Source: Streptomyces odontomachi (GTDB taxonomy: Bacteria; Actinomycetota; Actinomycetes; Streptomycetales; Streptomycetaceae). From it: DNA of 64,000 nt. The notes under the pieces were generated by a model, which saw only the letters and a program-made list of their open reading frames with translations, was not told the origin of the DNA and did no database searches. Shown piece after piece: positions 17,112-27,960 of this stretch (its first letter is position 1; each line of letters opens with the position of its first letter). Position numbers and translations under genes: made by a program. The stretch is taken from contig NZ_JAMJWG010000002.1 in NCBI RefSeq assembly GCF_024435355.1, forward strand, positions 682,001 to 746,000. Direction: 5' to 3'.

Positions 17112-20100
17112 CCGTGCTCGACCAGGACGCCGTCCGCCCGTTGCCCGCGCTGGTGGCCGCGCAGGCCCGCCGGACTCCCGACGCCGTGGCCGTACTCGGC
17201 CCCGGTAGCGACTCCCTGACGTATCTGGAGCTCGAGGAGCGCGCCGCGCAGGTCGCCAGCTACCTGCGCGGGCGTGGGATCGGACCGGGGGCACGCGTCG
17301 CGGTACGCCTGCCGCGCAGCCCCGACCTGGTCGCCGCGCTGCTCGGTGTCTGGCGTGCGGGCGCGGCCTACGTGCCCGTCGAGCCGGACGGGCCGGCCGA
17401 GCGTGCCGCGTGGGTGCTCGCCGACAGCGGCGCGGCGTGCACCCTCACGACCGCGACCCTGGGCGCGCTGCCGGCGGCGTCGACGGTGGGGCCCGACCCG
17501 GTCGACGACATCGACGGCGACTCGGCCGCCTACGTGATGTACACCTCCGGATCCACCGGGCTCCCCAAGGGGGTCGTGATCCCGCACGCCGGGATCGCCA
17601 ACCGTGTTCGGTGGGCCGTGCGGCAGCACGGACTCGGCGCCGCGGACCGGGTGCTGCAGAAGACGGCGATCGGCTTCGACGCGGCGGGCTGGGAGATCTG
17701 GGCTCCGCTGATCAGCGGCGGTGTCGTGGCGCTCGCCCCGCCCGGTGCGGAACGCGATCCGGCGGCGATACTGCGCGCCGTGGCCACGCACGGGGCGACG
17801 GTCCTCCAGGTGGTGCCCTCCGTGCTGCGGCTGCTCGTGGCGGAGGACTGGACCGGGTGCGACTCGCTGCGCCTGCTCTTCTCGGCCGGCGAGGCGCTGC
17901 ACGCCGACCTGTGCCACCAGGTGCTCGCCAAGGTGGACGTGGAGGTGTGGAACACCTACGGCCCCACGGAATGCTCGATCGACGTGACCGCGCACCGGTT
18001 CGACCCGGAGCAACGCACCGGCCCCGTCCCGATCGGCCGGCCGTTGCCGGGCATGCGCGTCGTGGTGCGGGGCGCCGGCGGTCAGCCGGTGCCGATCGGC
18101 GTTCCCGGCGAGTTGTACGCGGGAGGTGTCGGCCTCGCCCTCGGCTACCAGGGGTCCGGTGCCCTGACCGCGGAGCGGTTCGTGCCCGATCCCTTCGGCC
18201 CGTCGGGGGCACGGCTGTACCGGACGGGCGACCAGGTGCGCTGGCGCTCGGACCGGGTGTTGGAGTACCTCGGCCGGCTGGACTCCCAGCTGAAGGTGAA
18301 CGGGGTGCGTATCGAGCCCGGCGAGGTGGAGGCGGCGCTGGGCGCGCATCCCGCCGTGCGGGCGGCCGCGGTGACCGCGCTGGACGGACAGCTCGTCGGT
18401 TACGTGGTCGGTGAGGTGCCGCCGCGGGAGTTCCTCGCCGAGCGGTTGCCCGCCGCCGCGCTGCCCACCGCCTACGTACAACTGGACGAGCTGCCGTTGA
18501 ACACGAGCGGCAAGGTGGACCGGCGGGCGCTGCCGGAACCGGACCTGGGCCGGCCGCCGTTCGTCGCGCCGCGCACGATCGCCGAGGAGGAGGTGGCCGC
18601 CGCCTGGAGCGACCTGCTCGGCCTGCCGCAGGTCGGCGTGTACGACGAGTTCTTCCACCTGGGTGGCTCCTCGCTGCTGCTGACGAAGCTCGCCAGCCGG
18701 CTCGGTGACATCTCGATCCCCGCGCTGTTCACCGCGACGACGGTCGAGGCGCAGGCGCAGCTGCTGGCGGACAGCGCCGACGTGCCCGTGGTGCGGCAGG
18801 TCAGCCGGAGCGCGCCGCTGGCGCTCTCGGTGGCGCAGTACCAGTTCTGGTTGCTGGACCGGATGAACCCCGGCGGCCCCGAGTGGAACGCGCCGCTGTT
18901 CCTGCGGCTGCCCAGCACCCTCACCGGCGAGGACGTGGACGCGGTGCTGACCGCGCTGGCCGCCCGGCACGAGATCCTGCGCACCCGGTACGTGGCGGAG
19001 GCGGGCGAGCCGCACCAGGTCATCGACCCGCCGGCACCGGTGTCCGCCCGTGTGGTGGACGGCCTGGCGGACCTCGCCGACGTGCTCGGGTGCGGCTTCG
19101 ACCTGGCCCGAGGACCGGTGTGGCGCGCGGTGCTCTACCGCCAGCCCGGTGCGGAGCACCTGCTGGTGCTGGTCGTGCACCACATCGCCTGCGACGGCTG
19201 GTCGGCGGCGGTGCTGGAGCGTGACATCCGCGCCCTGTGCGAGGGTGCCGAGCTGCCGCCGCTGACGACGCAGTACGCGGACTACGCGGCCTGGCACCAC
19301 AAGTACGGCATCGACGACGGCCAGCTCGACTACTGGCGCGAGCGGTTGGACGGCCTGGTGCCGGTCGAGCTGCCCCTGGACCGGCCCCGTCCCGCGCGCC
19401 GCGACTTCTCCGGCGGCACGGTCACCTTCACCGTGCCCGCCGAGCTGACGGCGCGGTTGGAGGCGGTGGGTCGCCGGGCCCAGGCCACGCCCTACACCGT
19501 GCTGCTCACCGCCTTCGCCACGATGCTGGGGCGGTACGGCGCCGGCTGGGACGTGCCGATCGGGACGTCCGTGACCGGCCGTACCCGGCCCGAGTTCCAT
19601 GATGTGGTCGGCGTGTTCCTCAACACCCTGGTGATGCGCTGCTCGCTGGATCCCGAGCTCGGCTTCGGTGCGGCGGTCGGCCGGATGCGCGAGGTGACGC
19701 AGGGCGCGTTCGCGCACCAGTCGCTGCCCTTCGACCGGCTGGTGGACGAGCTGCAACCGGACCGTGATCCCTCGCGCACCCCTCTTTACCAGGTGATGTT
19801 CAACTTCCACGAGGACGGCCTGACCGGGGTCGCGAGTGATCTCGTGGACGTCGAGAAGGTGGCCGAGGCCTGGCAGGTCGCCAGGACCGACCTCACCCTG
19901 GTGCTCCAGCGGGACGACGAGGGCTCGCTGGTCGGCTTCCTGGAGTACGCGACCGCGCTGTTCGACCGCGCCAGCGTGGAGCGGATGAGCCGGCACCTCC
20001 AGAGCCTGCTGAGGGCGGTCGCAGCGGACCCGGACGCACGCCTGGCCGACCTCGACCTGCTGACCGACGAGGAGAGGGCGCGGCTGTCCCGGCCGACGGA

Positions 20101-21829
20101 GCACCGCCCGGTGGACTGCGTACCCGACGCGATCGCGCGGTGGGCCGAGCGCGCCCCGGACCGCGTCGCCGTGATCAGCGCGGCGGAACGGCTGACCTAC
20201 GGCGAGTTGGACCGGCGTGCCGCGCTGGTCGCCCGGCGGTTGGGCGCCCTGGGGGTCACGACCGAGTCGGTGGTCGGCGTGTCCCTGCCCCGCGGTGCCG
20301 CGTTCGTGGTCGCGGTGCTCGGCGTGTGGAAGGCCGGTGGCGCCTACGTCCCGCTGGACCCGGCCGACGCGCCGGAACGCCGCTCGCACATCCTCGGCAC
20401 CACCGCAGCGGAGATCGTCATCGACACCGCGTTCCTGGCGGACCTCGCCGACCAGCCCGTGCCCGACGGGCTTGCGGCGCTGCCGGAACCGTCCCCTGAC
20501 ACCCTGGCCTACGTGATGTTCACGTCCGGGTCGACGGGACGGCCCAAGGGCGTGGCGATCGAGCACGGCTCGTTGGCGACCACGCTGGCCGCCTCGCGCG
20601 ACAACCTCGGATTCGACGAGGAGTCGACCTGGCTGGCGATGGCCGCTTTCACCTTCGACATCTCCTGTGTCGAGCTGTTCCTGCCGCTCAGCCGTGGCGG
20701 CTGCACCGTCATCGCCAACGCCGAGCAGGTCCTGGACCATGCGGCGCAGTTGCGGCTGATGGACGAGCATCGGATCACCCATCTCCAGGTGTCGCCGCCG
20801 CACTGGCAGATGCTGCTCGACGCCGGCTTCGGGGTACGGGACGTGATCGCGCTGACCGGTGGCGAGGCGGCCACCCCGGCGCACCTGGCCACGATCGCCT
20901 CCCGGGTCAGGGAGTTCTACAACGAGTACGGCCTGACCGAGACCACCATCGCGGCGCTGCGTTGGCGGGTGCCCGAGCGGGTCGAGACGGTCGCCGTCGG
21001 CCACCGGTATCCGCAGGTGACCGTGCACCTCCTGGACGAGCGGATGCGGCCGGTGCCGCCGGGTGCGATCGGCGAGCTCTACATCGGCGGTGCCGGCGTC
21101 GCGCGCGGCTACGTGGCCCAGCCGGGCCTGACCGCGTCGCGCTTCCTGCCCGACCCGTTCACCGGCGGCGGGAACCGGCTCTACCGCACCGGCGACCTCT
21201 GCCGGGAGCTGCCCGGCGGCGAGCTGGTCTTCGCCGGGCGGGCCGACCGGCAGGTCAAGGTACGCGGGCGCCGGGTCGAGCTGGGTGAGATCGAGGCGGT
21301 GATCGCCGAGTACCCCGGGGTGCGTGCCGCCGTGGTCGCGTTGCACAAGGACCAGCTGGTGGCCTACTGCGTCGGCGAGGTGCCGGCGCCCGGTGAGCTC
21401 ATCGCGCACGCCGGCCGTTTCCTGCCCGAGTACATGCTGCCCGGTCGGGTGATCCCGATCGAGCGCGTCCCGCTCAACCGCAACTCCAAGATCGACTATG
21501 AGGCGCTGTCCCGACTGGCGCAGCCCGTGGAGGAGAAGCCCGACATGTCCGGTGCACCGAGAAACAAGGTGGAATACCGCATCGCCGGCCTGTGGGCCGA
21601 CGTCCTGGACCGCTTCGTGGGCGTCGAGGACGACTTCTTCCAGGCCGGTGGAACCTCGATACTCGCCACCCGGCTGATCTCGGACGTGAACCAGGAGTTC
21701 GACGTCAGGGTCTCGATGCGCGCGTTCTTCGACCACCCGACCATCGCCGGACTCGCCGTCCTGGTCGAGGAGGCGGTGCGGGCCTCGGTCGAGGAGCAGC
21801 TGGGAGACGACGCGGGCGCCGTCGCATGA
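17108..21829 (+). CDS. NRPS 1: A-PCP-C-A-PCP
   Basis: Two-module nonribosomal peptide synthetase of 1573 residues; GTG start at 17108 overlaps the mbtH stop. A1: [12 protein letters not shown] (~144), NTYGPTE (~282), [11 protein letters not shown] (~464). PCP1: [10 protein letters not shown] (~516). [12 protein letters not shown] (~691), a canonical active site. A2: [12 protein letters not shown] (~1137), NEYGLTETT (~1271), [11 protein letters not shown] (~1456). PCP2: [10 protein letters not shown] (~1511). Hand-aligned ten-residue codes are D-A-W-Q-F-A-T-I-D-K for A1, close to a Gln code (DAWQFGLIDK), and D-I-V-Q-L-G-E-I-A-K for A2, which shares its first part with a Gly code (DILQLGLIWK). 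A1 has no C domain before it, so this is the likely initiating enzyme unless the stand-alone C domain acylates it. No epimerase or thioesterase. It overlaps NRPS2 by ATGA. Confidence 0.95.
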   Translation: MTVLDQDAVRPLPALVAAQARRTPDAVAVLGPGSDSLTYLELEERAAQVASYLRGRGIGPGARVAVRLPRSPDLVAALLGVWRAGAAYVPVEPDGPAERAAWVLADSGAACTLTTATLGALPAASTVGPDPVDDIDGDSAAYVMYTSGSTGLPKGVVIPHAGIANRVRWAVRQHGLGAADRVLQKTAIGFDAAGWEIWAPLISGGVVALAPPGAERDPAAILRAVATHGATVLQVVPSVLRLLVAEDWTGCDSLRLLFSAGEALHADLCHQVLAKVDVEVWNTYGPTECSIDVTAHRFDPEQRTGPVPIGRPLPGMRVVVRGAGGQPVPIGVPGELYAGGVGLALGYQGSGALTAERFVPDPFGPSGARLYRTGDQVRWRSDRVLEYLGRLDSQLKVNGVRIEPGEVEAALGAHPAVRAAAVTALDGQLVGYVVGEVPPREFLAERLPAAALPTAYVQLDELPLNTSGKVDRRALPEPDLGRPPFVAPRTIAEEEVAAAWSDLLGLPQVGVYDEFFHLGGSSLLLTKLASRLGDISIPALFTATTVEAQAQLLADSADVPVVRQVSRSAPLALSVAQYQFWLLDRMNPGGPEWNAPLFLRLPSTLTGEDVDAVLTALAARHEILRTRYVAEAGEPHQVIDPPAPVSARVVDGLADLADVLGCGFDLARGPVWRAVLYRQPGAEHLLVLVVHHIACDGWSAAVLERDIRALCEGAELPPLTTQYADYAAWHHKYGIDDGQLDYWRERLDGLVPVELPLDRPRPARRDFSGGTVTFTVPAELTARLEAVGRRAQATPYTVLLTAFATMLGRYGAGWDVPIGTSVTGRTRPEFHDVVGVFLNTLVMRCSLDPELGFGAAVGRMREVTQGAFAHQSLPFDRLVDELQPDRDPSRTPLYQVMFNFHEDGLTGVASDLVDVEKVAEAWQVARTDLTLVLQRDDEGSLVGFLEYATALFDRASVERMSRHLQSLLRAVAADPDARLADLDLLTDEERARLSRPTEHRPVDCVPDAIARWAERAPDRVAVISAAERLTYGELDRRAALVARRLGALGVTTESVVGVSLPRGAAFVVAVLGVWKAGGAYVPLDPADAPERRSHILGTTAAEIVIDTAFLADLADQPVPDGLAALPEPSPDTLAYVMFTSGSTGRPKGVAIEHGSLATTLAASRDNLGFDEESTWLAMAAFTFDISCVELFLPLSRGGCTVIANAEQVLDHAAQLRLMDEHRITHLQVSPPHWQMLLDAGFGVRDVIALTGGEAATPAHLATIASRVREFYNEYGLTETTIAALRWRVPERVETVAVGHRYPQVTVHLLDERMRPVPPGAIGELYIGGAGVARGYVAQPGLTASRFLPDPFTGGGNRLYRTGDLCRELPGGELVFAGRADRQVKVRGRRVELGEIEAVIAEYPGVRAAVVALHKDQLVAYCVGEVPAPGELIAHAGRFLPEYMLPGRVIPIERVPLNRNSKIDYEALSRLAQPVEEKPDMSGAPRNKVEYRIAGLWADVLDRFVGVEDDFFQAGGTSILATRLISDVNQEFDVRVSMRAFFDHPTIAGLAVLVEEAVRASVEEQLGDDAGAVA

Positions 21830-24800
21830 CCAGGGCCGCCCTGAGGGAACAGCTGGTCAGCGAGCGGCTGGCGGGCGGGCGGCGGGCCCGCCCGGGCTTC
21901 GGCCACGCCGACCGCGCCGGCGAGTTGCCGCTGTCCTGGGGGCAGTGGCAGTTCTGGGCGCTGCACACCGCGGCGCCCGGCAGTACCGAGTACCTCGTCC
22001 CGCTGATGCTCCGGCTCGACGGCGTGCTGGACGTGCCGGCGCTGACCAGGGCGTGGCAGGGGCTGGTCGCCCGGCACGAGCTGCTGCGCACGACCTACGT
22101 CTGGGACGACTCCCGGCCGCGCCAGGTCATCCACGGGCCGGACGACCCCGAGGCCGCGGTGGACTTCGCGATGTACGAGGAGGGCGGCGCCGTCGACCGT
22201 GACGCGCGCATCGCGGAGGTCTTCACGCGCGAGACGGCGATCCCCATCGACCTGGGGCGGCATGCGCCGCTGCGGGTGCGGGTGGTCCGGTTCGCAGCGG
22301 ACGACCATGTGATGCTCGCCGTCTTCCACCACATCGCCTGCGACGCGATGACGTACGGCATCGTCACGCGGGAACTCTCGGAGCTCTACGCCGCACAGTG
22401 CGAGGGCAGGGCGCACCGGCTGCCGCCGGTCACGGTCCAGTACGCCGACTTCGCGGCGTGGGACCGCGGGCGGCGCTTCGACCTCTCCTACTGGCGCGAG
22501 CAGCTCGCCGACCTCTCCCCGCTGGAACTGCCGACGGACCGACCGCGCCCGTCGACGCGTGACGGGGCGGGGGCCACGGTCCCGGTCGCCCTCCCCGACG
22601 AGGTCGCCGGACGGGTACGCGAGCTGGCCACGCGGCACGGTGCCACGGTCTACGTCGTGCTGCTCACCGCGTTCCAGGCGCTGCTCGCGCGCTACACGGG
22701 CACGCCCGACGTGGCGGTCGGCACGGCCGTCTCGGCACGCAACAACCCGGAGCTGGCGGACCTGGTCGGCTACGCCTTCAACACGCTGGTGCTGCGTGCC
22801 CGCTGGGACGGCGGCAGCTTCGCGGATCTCCTGGCGGCCAACCGGAACACGGTCCTCGACGCCTTCGACCACGCCGACGCACCGTTCTTCGCGGTGGCCG
22901 ACGCCGTGCGGCAGGGCGGGGACCGGCAGCTGTTCCAGGTGATGCTCGACCTGCGTACCGACGCCGCGCCCGGCCCGGTGTTCCCCGGACTCACCGTCCA
23001 CCCGTTGCACACCGGCGAGGGTGTCGCACGGTTCGACCTCACCATGCACCTGCACGACGTCCAGGGCTCGATCTTCGGCGAACTGGAATACGCCACCGCG
23101 CTCTTCGACGAGGCGACGGCGGCACGGATCGCCGAGCACTTCGCGCTCTTCCTCGAGAGGGCCACGGCCCGCCCGGACGGCCCGGTCGACCTGATCGACT
23201 TCCTGCCCGACGCGGAACGCCGGTTCCTGCTCCCCGCGGCCGAGCCCGCGCCCGACTTCGGTTTCCGGCTCTCGGGGGCCCCGGACGCCGTCGCCGTGGC
23301 GGCCGGCGACACCCAGATGACGTTCGCCGAACTCGACGCGCGTGCCAACCAGTACGCGCACCACCTCCTGGCCTGCGGGGTCGCCCCGGAGTCTGTGGTG
23401 GGCGTGCGGATGGGCCGCACCCCGGACATGGTCGCCTGCCTGCTGGGCGTGTGGCGGACCGGCGCTGCCTACCTGCCCATCGACACCAGCCACCCCGAAG
23501 ACCGCGTCGCCTACATGCTGGAGAACTCCCGCGCGCGCGTCGTCGTGGACGCGGACACCGACGTCGACGCCCAGCCCACGACACCGGTGGAGCACGCGCT
23601 CGATCCCGACAGCCTGGCCTACATCATGTACACCTCGGGGTCGACGGGACGGCCCAAGGGCGTGTCCATCACCCATCGCGGCCTGGCCAACTACCTGTCG
23701 TGGGCCGTCAGCCGCTACGCCGGAACCGACGGTGGGGCGCCGTTCCTCTCGTCGATCGGTTTCGACCTGGGCGTGCCGAACCTGTTCGCGCCGCTGCTGA
23801 CCGGCCAGCGGGTGTACCTGCTCCCGGACGACTTCGACCCCGCGGACCTCGGCGCCCTGCTGGCGGCCGGCGCGCCGTACGGCTTCGTGAAGCTGACCCC
23901 CGGCCATCTGGACCTGCTCTCCCATCAGCTCAGCCCGGAGCAGGCACGGTCACTGGCGGGCCTGGTGATCGCGGCGGGGGACGAGTTCCCGCAGCGTCTC
24001 GTGCGGCGCTGGGCCGAGCTCGGCGGGCCGCCGCTGGCCGCCGAGTACGGGCCCACCGAGATCACCGTGGGCAACTCCGCGCAGTTCGACGTCGGCGAGT
24101 CGACCACGGAGCTGGTGCCGATCGGCTCGCCGATCCCCGGCACCTCCATGTACGTGCTCGACGAGAACCTGCTGCCCGCGCCGATCGGTGTCGTCGGTGA
24201 GGTCTACATCGGAGGGGTGGGCCTGGCCCGGGGCTACGCCGGCCGGCCCGACCTGACCGCGGGGCGGTTCCTGCCGAACCCGTACGGCGAGCCGGGCTCC
24301 CGGCTGTACCGCACCGGCGACCTCGCCCGGGTGCTGCCGGACGGCTCGGTGGACTTCGCCGGACGCGTGGACCACCAGGTCAAGCTGCGCGGCTACCGGA
24401 TCGAGCTCGACGAGATCGAGGCGGTGCTCAGCGCCGCGCCCGGGGTGCGCGACGCGGTCGTGGTGCTGCGCGAGGACCAGCTCGTCGGCTATCTGGTCGG
24501 CGACGCCGATCCGGAGGCGCTGCACGAGCGGGCCGCGGCCGCCCTGCCGCCGTACATGGTGCCCTCGGCTCTGGTGACGCTCGACGCGCTTCCGCTGACC
24601 GCCAACGGGAAGATCGACCGCCGGGCGCTGCCCGCGCCGGAGCGTGAGGCGTTGACCCGGGTGGGGTACCAGGCCCCGGACGGACCGGTGCAGGAAGCGA
24701 TCGCCGGCGTCTGGTCGCGGGTGCTGGGGGTCGAGCGGCCCGGCGCCCTCGACAGCTTCTTCGACCTCGGCGGCGACTCGATCAGCGCGGTGGGCCTGGC

Positions 24801-27800
24801 CGGTGCGCTGCGCGAGGCCGGGTTCGACATCAGCGTGCGCGACGTGTTCGCCGAACGCACCATCGCCGCCCTCGCCGGCCTGGTCGACGCGGCGGGCAGC
24901 GGAACCCCGGTGGCCGCCGCCGTGGCGCCGTTCGCGCTGCTCCCGCCGGCGGACCGCGCCGCGCTCCCGCCGGGCGTCGCGGACGCCTTCCCGCTCTCCC
25001 TCACCCAGCGCGGCATGCTGCTGGAGATGTACACCGGTGGCACCGTGCACCGGTACCACAACATCACCGCGTTCCGGATCATGGACGCCACCCCGTTCCG
25101 CCTCGACGCCTTCCAGGCCGCGGCGGCGCTGATCGTCGCGCGCCACGAGGTGATGCGCACCGGCTACGACCTCACCTCCTACTCCGTGCCCCTGCAACTC
25201 GTGTGGCCCACGGCCCGGATGCCGGTCGGGTTCACCGACCTGCGGCATCTGGAGGCGCCGCGCCGGCAGGACGCTCTGATGGCGCACTGCGCCGCGGAAC
25301 GCGCGGTGCTCTTCGACATCGCGCGACCGCCGCTGATGCGGATGCACGTCCACCTGTGCGACGACGAGAGCTGGTGGCTGTCGATCACCGAGTGTCACCC
25401 CGTCCTGGAAGGCTGGAGCTACCACTCCCAGCTGATGGAGATGCTCACGGCCTACCAGCGGATCCGCGACGGCCTGGCACCGCAGGAGCCGGAGCCGACG
25501 CCCTTCCGCTACGCCGACTTCGTCGCCACCGAGCTCCAGGCGCTCGACTCGGCCGAGGACCAGGAGTACTGGCGCGGCGTCCTGGCGGACCACGCCATGT
25601 TCACCGTCCCTCCCGCGCTGGCCGATCCGGCCGGAGGGACGCGGCGGTACCAGCTCATGATCCCGATCGACGACCTCGAGGAGCCGCTGCGTGCCCTGGC
25701 GACCCGCGCCGACGCCTCGTACAAGAGCGTGTTGCACGCCGCGCACCTGTACGTCCTCAGCAGGCTGACGCCGGAGCCGGCCTTCCACAGCGGCGTGGTC
25801 TGCGACGGCAGGCCGGAGCTGCCCGGCTTCGAGCGGGTCTCCGGCATGTACCTCAACTCCGTGCCGTTCCCGTACCGCCGGGGCGCGGGCAGCTGGCGTG
25901 AACTGGTCAGGCGCACCTCGGACTCGGAGATCGAGATGTGGCCGCACCGGCACTTCCCGATGCCCGCCATGCCTCAGCTGGTCGGCGGGGGACGCCCGGT
26001 GGACGTGCTGTTCCACTACCTCGACTTCCACCAGGTCGACAGGACGCTGATCGACGTCGAGGCCGCCATCGACGACAGCCCCAACGAGTTCCGGCTCGTC
26101 GTCGGCACACCGGTCAGGGGGAAGCTGAGCATCGCGAGCACGCCCGAGGTGCTCAGCGAGGACAACGCCGCCAGGCTGGCGGCCATGTACCGCGCGGTCC
26201 TGGAGGCGATGGCCGCCGATCCGGAGGGCGACCCGCGTGCCCTCACGCTCTCCGGCTCGCCCCGGCTGGTCGGCCCCGAGCGCCCGGTGGACGACCTGGG
26301 CGACCTGCTGGCAGTCGGCGCACCGGACCGGGTCGCGGTGATCGCCGACGGACACGCCCACACCTTCGGCGAGTTGGCCGAGCGCGTCGATCGCGTCGCA
26401 CACCGGCTGCACGCGCTGGGTGCGGGGCCCGACACCACCGTGGGCGTGCTGCTCGACCGCGGCGTCGACCTGGTCGCCGCACTGCTGGGCGTGCTGCGGG
26501 CGGGCGCCGCTTTCGTTCCGCTGGATCCCGCGCATCCGACCGCCGCGCTGCACGAGGAACTGGCGCACACCACCATCGTGTTGAGCTCGGCCGGACACGC
26601 GCACCGTGTCGCCGCCTGGGAGCCCGTCCTGGTCGAGGAGTTGCCGGACGCTCCCCCGGTCGGCCCGGCCACGGATCCCGACTCCCTGGCCTACGTGCTG
26701 CACACCTCCGGCTCCACCGGCCGGCCGAGCGCCGTGGGCGTCACCCGGCGCGCCCTGGCGAACTACCTCCGCCATGCCGTGGAGAACTACATGGGGGACG
26801 CGGACGGCCGCTGCGGCGCGCCGGTGTTCTCCTCGATCGCCTTCGACATCACCGTGCCCAACCTGCTCGCCCCGCTGCTGGCCGGGGCGCCCGTGTGCCT
26901 GCTCCCGCAGGACCTGGACGCGGCCGACCTCGGCGCGCAGCTGCTCCAGCACGGCCCGTACCACTTCGCCATGCTGACCGCCAGCCACCTCAGCCTGCTG
27001 CTGGGCCAGCTCGGCGGTGAGCGGGTCCAGCAGCTCATCGACGTGATCGTCTCCGCGGGAGAGCCCCTCGGCGCGGACAGCGCACGGCTGCTGCCGAACC
27101 TGCGCGTCGAGTACGGGCCGACCGAGGCCACCGTCGGCGTGTGTGGCGCACCCGTGCACCCGGCTGCCCGGGCCCTCACGGCGCCGCTCGGGACACCGCT
27201 GCCCAACACGGCCGTCCAGATCCTCGACAGCGAGCTGCTCCCGGTGCCCCCAGGGGCCGTCGGGGAGCTCTGCATCGCGGGAGTGGGGCTGGCACGGGGA
27301 TACCTCGGCGCGCCGGCCCGTACCGCGGCCCGCTTCGTACCGGACCCGTACGGCGCACCGGGATCCCGGCTGTACCGGACCGGGGACCTGGCCCGCATGA
27401 CCGCCCGGGGGCGGCTGGAGTTCGTCGGGCGCCTCGACGACCAGGTGAAGGTGCGCGGCCACCGCGTCGAACCCGCGCAGACCGAGGCGGCGCTGCTGGC
27501 CGATCCCCGGGTGGCGCGGGCCGCGGTCGTCGTCCACGATCAGCAGCTCGTCGCCCATCTCGTCACCGCCTCCGACACCAGGGACATCCGTGACGCCCTG
27601 GCACGCAGGCTGCCCGCCCACCTGATCCCGACGCGCTTCGTCACCGTCCCCGAGCTTCCGATGACCGCCAACGGGAAGCTGGACCGGCGGGCCCTGGCCG
27701 CGCCACCGCCCACCTCCACCGGCCGGGGACGGCCACCCGAGAGCGCCATGGAGCGGGCGGTCGCCGAGGTCTGGAGCACGCTGCTCGAGACGGAGGTGAC

Positions 27801-27960
27801 CGACGTCGAGAACACCCCCTACGAGCTGGGTGCCGACTCGCTCACGCTGCTCCAGGTCCTGGCCGCGACCGCGCAGCGGGGCCTGGACCTTCCTCGGGAC
27901 CTGCTGCGCGCCAACGCCACGCTGGAACAGATAGCCGCCCACACTCGGGGGAAGCCGTGA
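21826..27960 (+). CDS. NRPS 2: C-A-PCP-C-A-PCP, no thioesterase
   Basis: Two-module synthetase of 2044 residues, start coupled to NRPS1 by ATGA. C3 has FHHIACDAMT (~167; last Gly of HHxxxDG is Ala). A3: [12 protein letters not shown] (~601), EYGPTEITVG (~740), TANGKIDRRAL (~924), code D-L-P-K-I-A-E-V-G-K, close to an Asn code (DLTKLGEVGK). PCP3: FFDLGGDSIS (~980). C4 has TECHPVLEGWSY (~1188) instead of HHxxxDG: the first His is Cys and Asp is Glu. A4: [14 protein letters not shown] (~1625), where the core A3 Lys-Gly is lost, EYGPTEATVG (~1761), TANGKLDRRAL (~1946), code D-I-P-M-V-A-E-V-G-K, Asx-related but with Lys278 replaced. PCP4: YELGADSLTL (~2000). The protein ends after PCP4 without a TE or reductase domain, so release must be in trans. 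Confidence 0.95.
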   Translation: MTRAALREQLVSERLAGGRRARPGFGHADRAGELPLSWGQWQFWALHTAAPGSTEYLVPLMLRLDGVLDVPALTRAWQGLVARHELLRTTYVWDDSRPRQVIHGPDDPEAAVDFAMYEEGGAVDRDARIAEVFTRETAIPIDLGRHAPLRVRVVRFAADDHVMLAVFHHIACDAMTYGIVTRELSELYAAQCEGRAHRLPPVTVQYADFAAWDRGRRFDLSYWREQLADLSPLELPTDRPRPSTRDGAGATVPVALPDEVAGRVRELATRHGATVYVVLLTAFQALLARYTGTPDVAVGTAVSARNNPELADLVGYAFNTLVLRARWDGGSFADLLAANRNTVLDAFDHADAPFFAVADAVRQGGDRQLFQVMLDLRTDAAPGPVFPGLTVHPLHTGEGVARFDLTMHLHDVQGSIFGELEYATALFDEATAARIAEHFALFLERATARPDGPVDLIDFLPDAERRFLLPAAEPAPDFGFRLSGAPDAVAVAAGDTQMTFAELDARANQYAHHLLACGVAPESVVGVRMGRTPDMVACLLGVWRTGAAYLPIDTSHPEDRVAYMLENSRARVVVDADTDVDAQPTTPVEHALDPDSLAYIMYTSGSTGRPKGVSITHRGLANYLSWAVSRYAGTDGGAPFLSSIGFDLGVPNLFAPLLTGQRVYLLPDDFDPADLGALLAAGAPYGFVKLTPGHLDLLSHQLSPEQARSLAGLVIAAGDEFPQRLVRRWAELGGPPLAAEYGPTEITVGNSAQFDVGESTTELVPIGSPIPGTSMYVLDENLLPAPIGVVGEVYIGGVGLARGYAGRPDLTAGRFLPNPYGEPGSRLYRTGDLARVLPDGSVDFAGRVDHQVKLRGYRIELDEIEAVLSAAPGVRDAVVVLREDQLVGYLVGDADPEALHERAAAALPPYMVPSALVTLDALPLTANGKIDRRALPAPEREALTRVGYQAPDGPVQEAIAGVWSRVLGVERPGALDSFFDLGGDSISAVGLAGALREAGFDISVRDVFAERTIAALAGLVDAAGSGTPVAAAVAPFALLPPADRAALPPGVADAFPLSLTQRGMLLEMYTGGTVHRYHNITAFRIMDATPFRLDAFQAAAALIVARHEVMRTGYDLTSYSVPLQLVWPTARMPVGFTDLRHLEAPRRQDALMAHCAAERAVLFDIARPPLMRMHVHLCDDESWWLSITECHPVLEGWSYHSQLMEMLTAYQRIRDGLAPQEPEPTPFRYADFVATELQALDSAEDQEYWRGVLADHAMFTVPPALADPAGGTRRYQLMIPIDDLEEPLRALATRADASYKSVLHAAHLYVLSRLTPEPAFHSGVVCDGRPELPGFERVSGMYLNSVPFPYRRGAGSWRELVRRTSDSEIEMWPHRHFPMPAMPQLVGGGRPVDVLFHYLDFHQVDRTLIDVEAAIDDSPNEFRLVVGTPVRGKLSIASTPEVLSEDNAARLAAMYRAVLEAMAADPEGDPRALTLSGSPRLVGPERPVDDLGDLLAVGAPDRVAVIADGHAHTFGELAERVDRVAHRLHALGAGPDTTVGVLLDRGVDLVAALLGVLRAGAAFVPLDPAHPTAALHEELAHTTIVLSSAGHAHRVAAWEPVLVEELPDAPPVGPATDPDSLAYVLHTSGSTGRPSAVGVTRRALANYLRHAVENYMGDADGRCGAPVFSSIAFDITVPNLLAPLLAGAPVCLLPQDLDAADLGAQLLQHGPYHFAMLTASHLSLLLGQLGGERVQQLIDVIVSAGEPLGADSARLLPNLRVEYGPTEATVGVCGAPVHPAARALTAPLGTPLPNTAVQILDSELLPVPPGAVGELCIAGVGLARGYLGAPARTAARFVPDPYGAPGSRLYRTGDLARMTARGRLEFVGRLDDQVKVRGHRVEPAQTEAALLADPRVARAAVVVHDQQLVAHLVTASDTRDIRDALARRLPAHLIPTRFVTVPELPMTANGKLDRRALAAPPPTSTGRGRPPESAMERAVAEVWSTLLETEVTDVENTPYELGADSLTLLQVLAATAQRGLDLPRDLLRANATLEQIAAHTRGKP

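Noticed and set aside
16931..21736. A 1601-codon open frame on the minus strand opposite NRPS1
   Set aside because: It is a shadow produced by GC-rich codons: the plus strand has unmistakable NRPS motifs throughout, and the antisense translation is His/Arg/Gly-rich with no conserved block.
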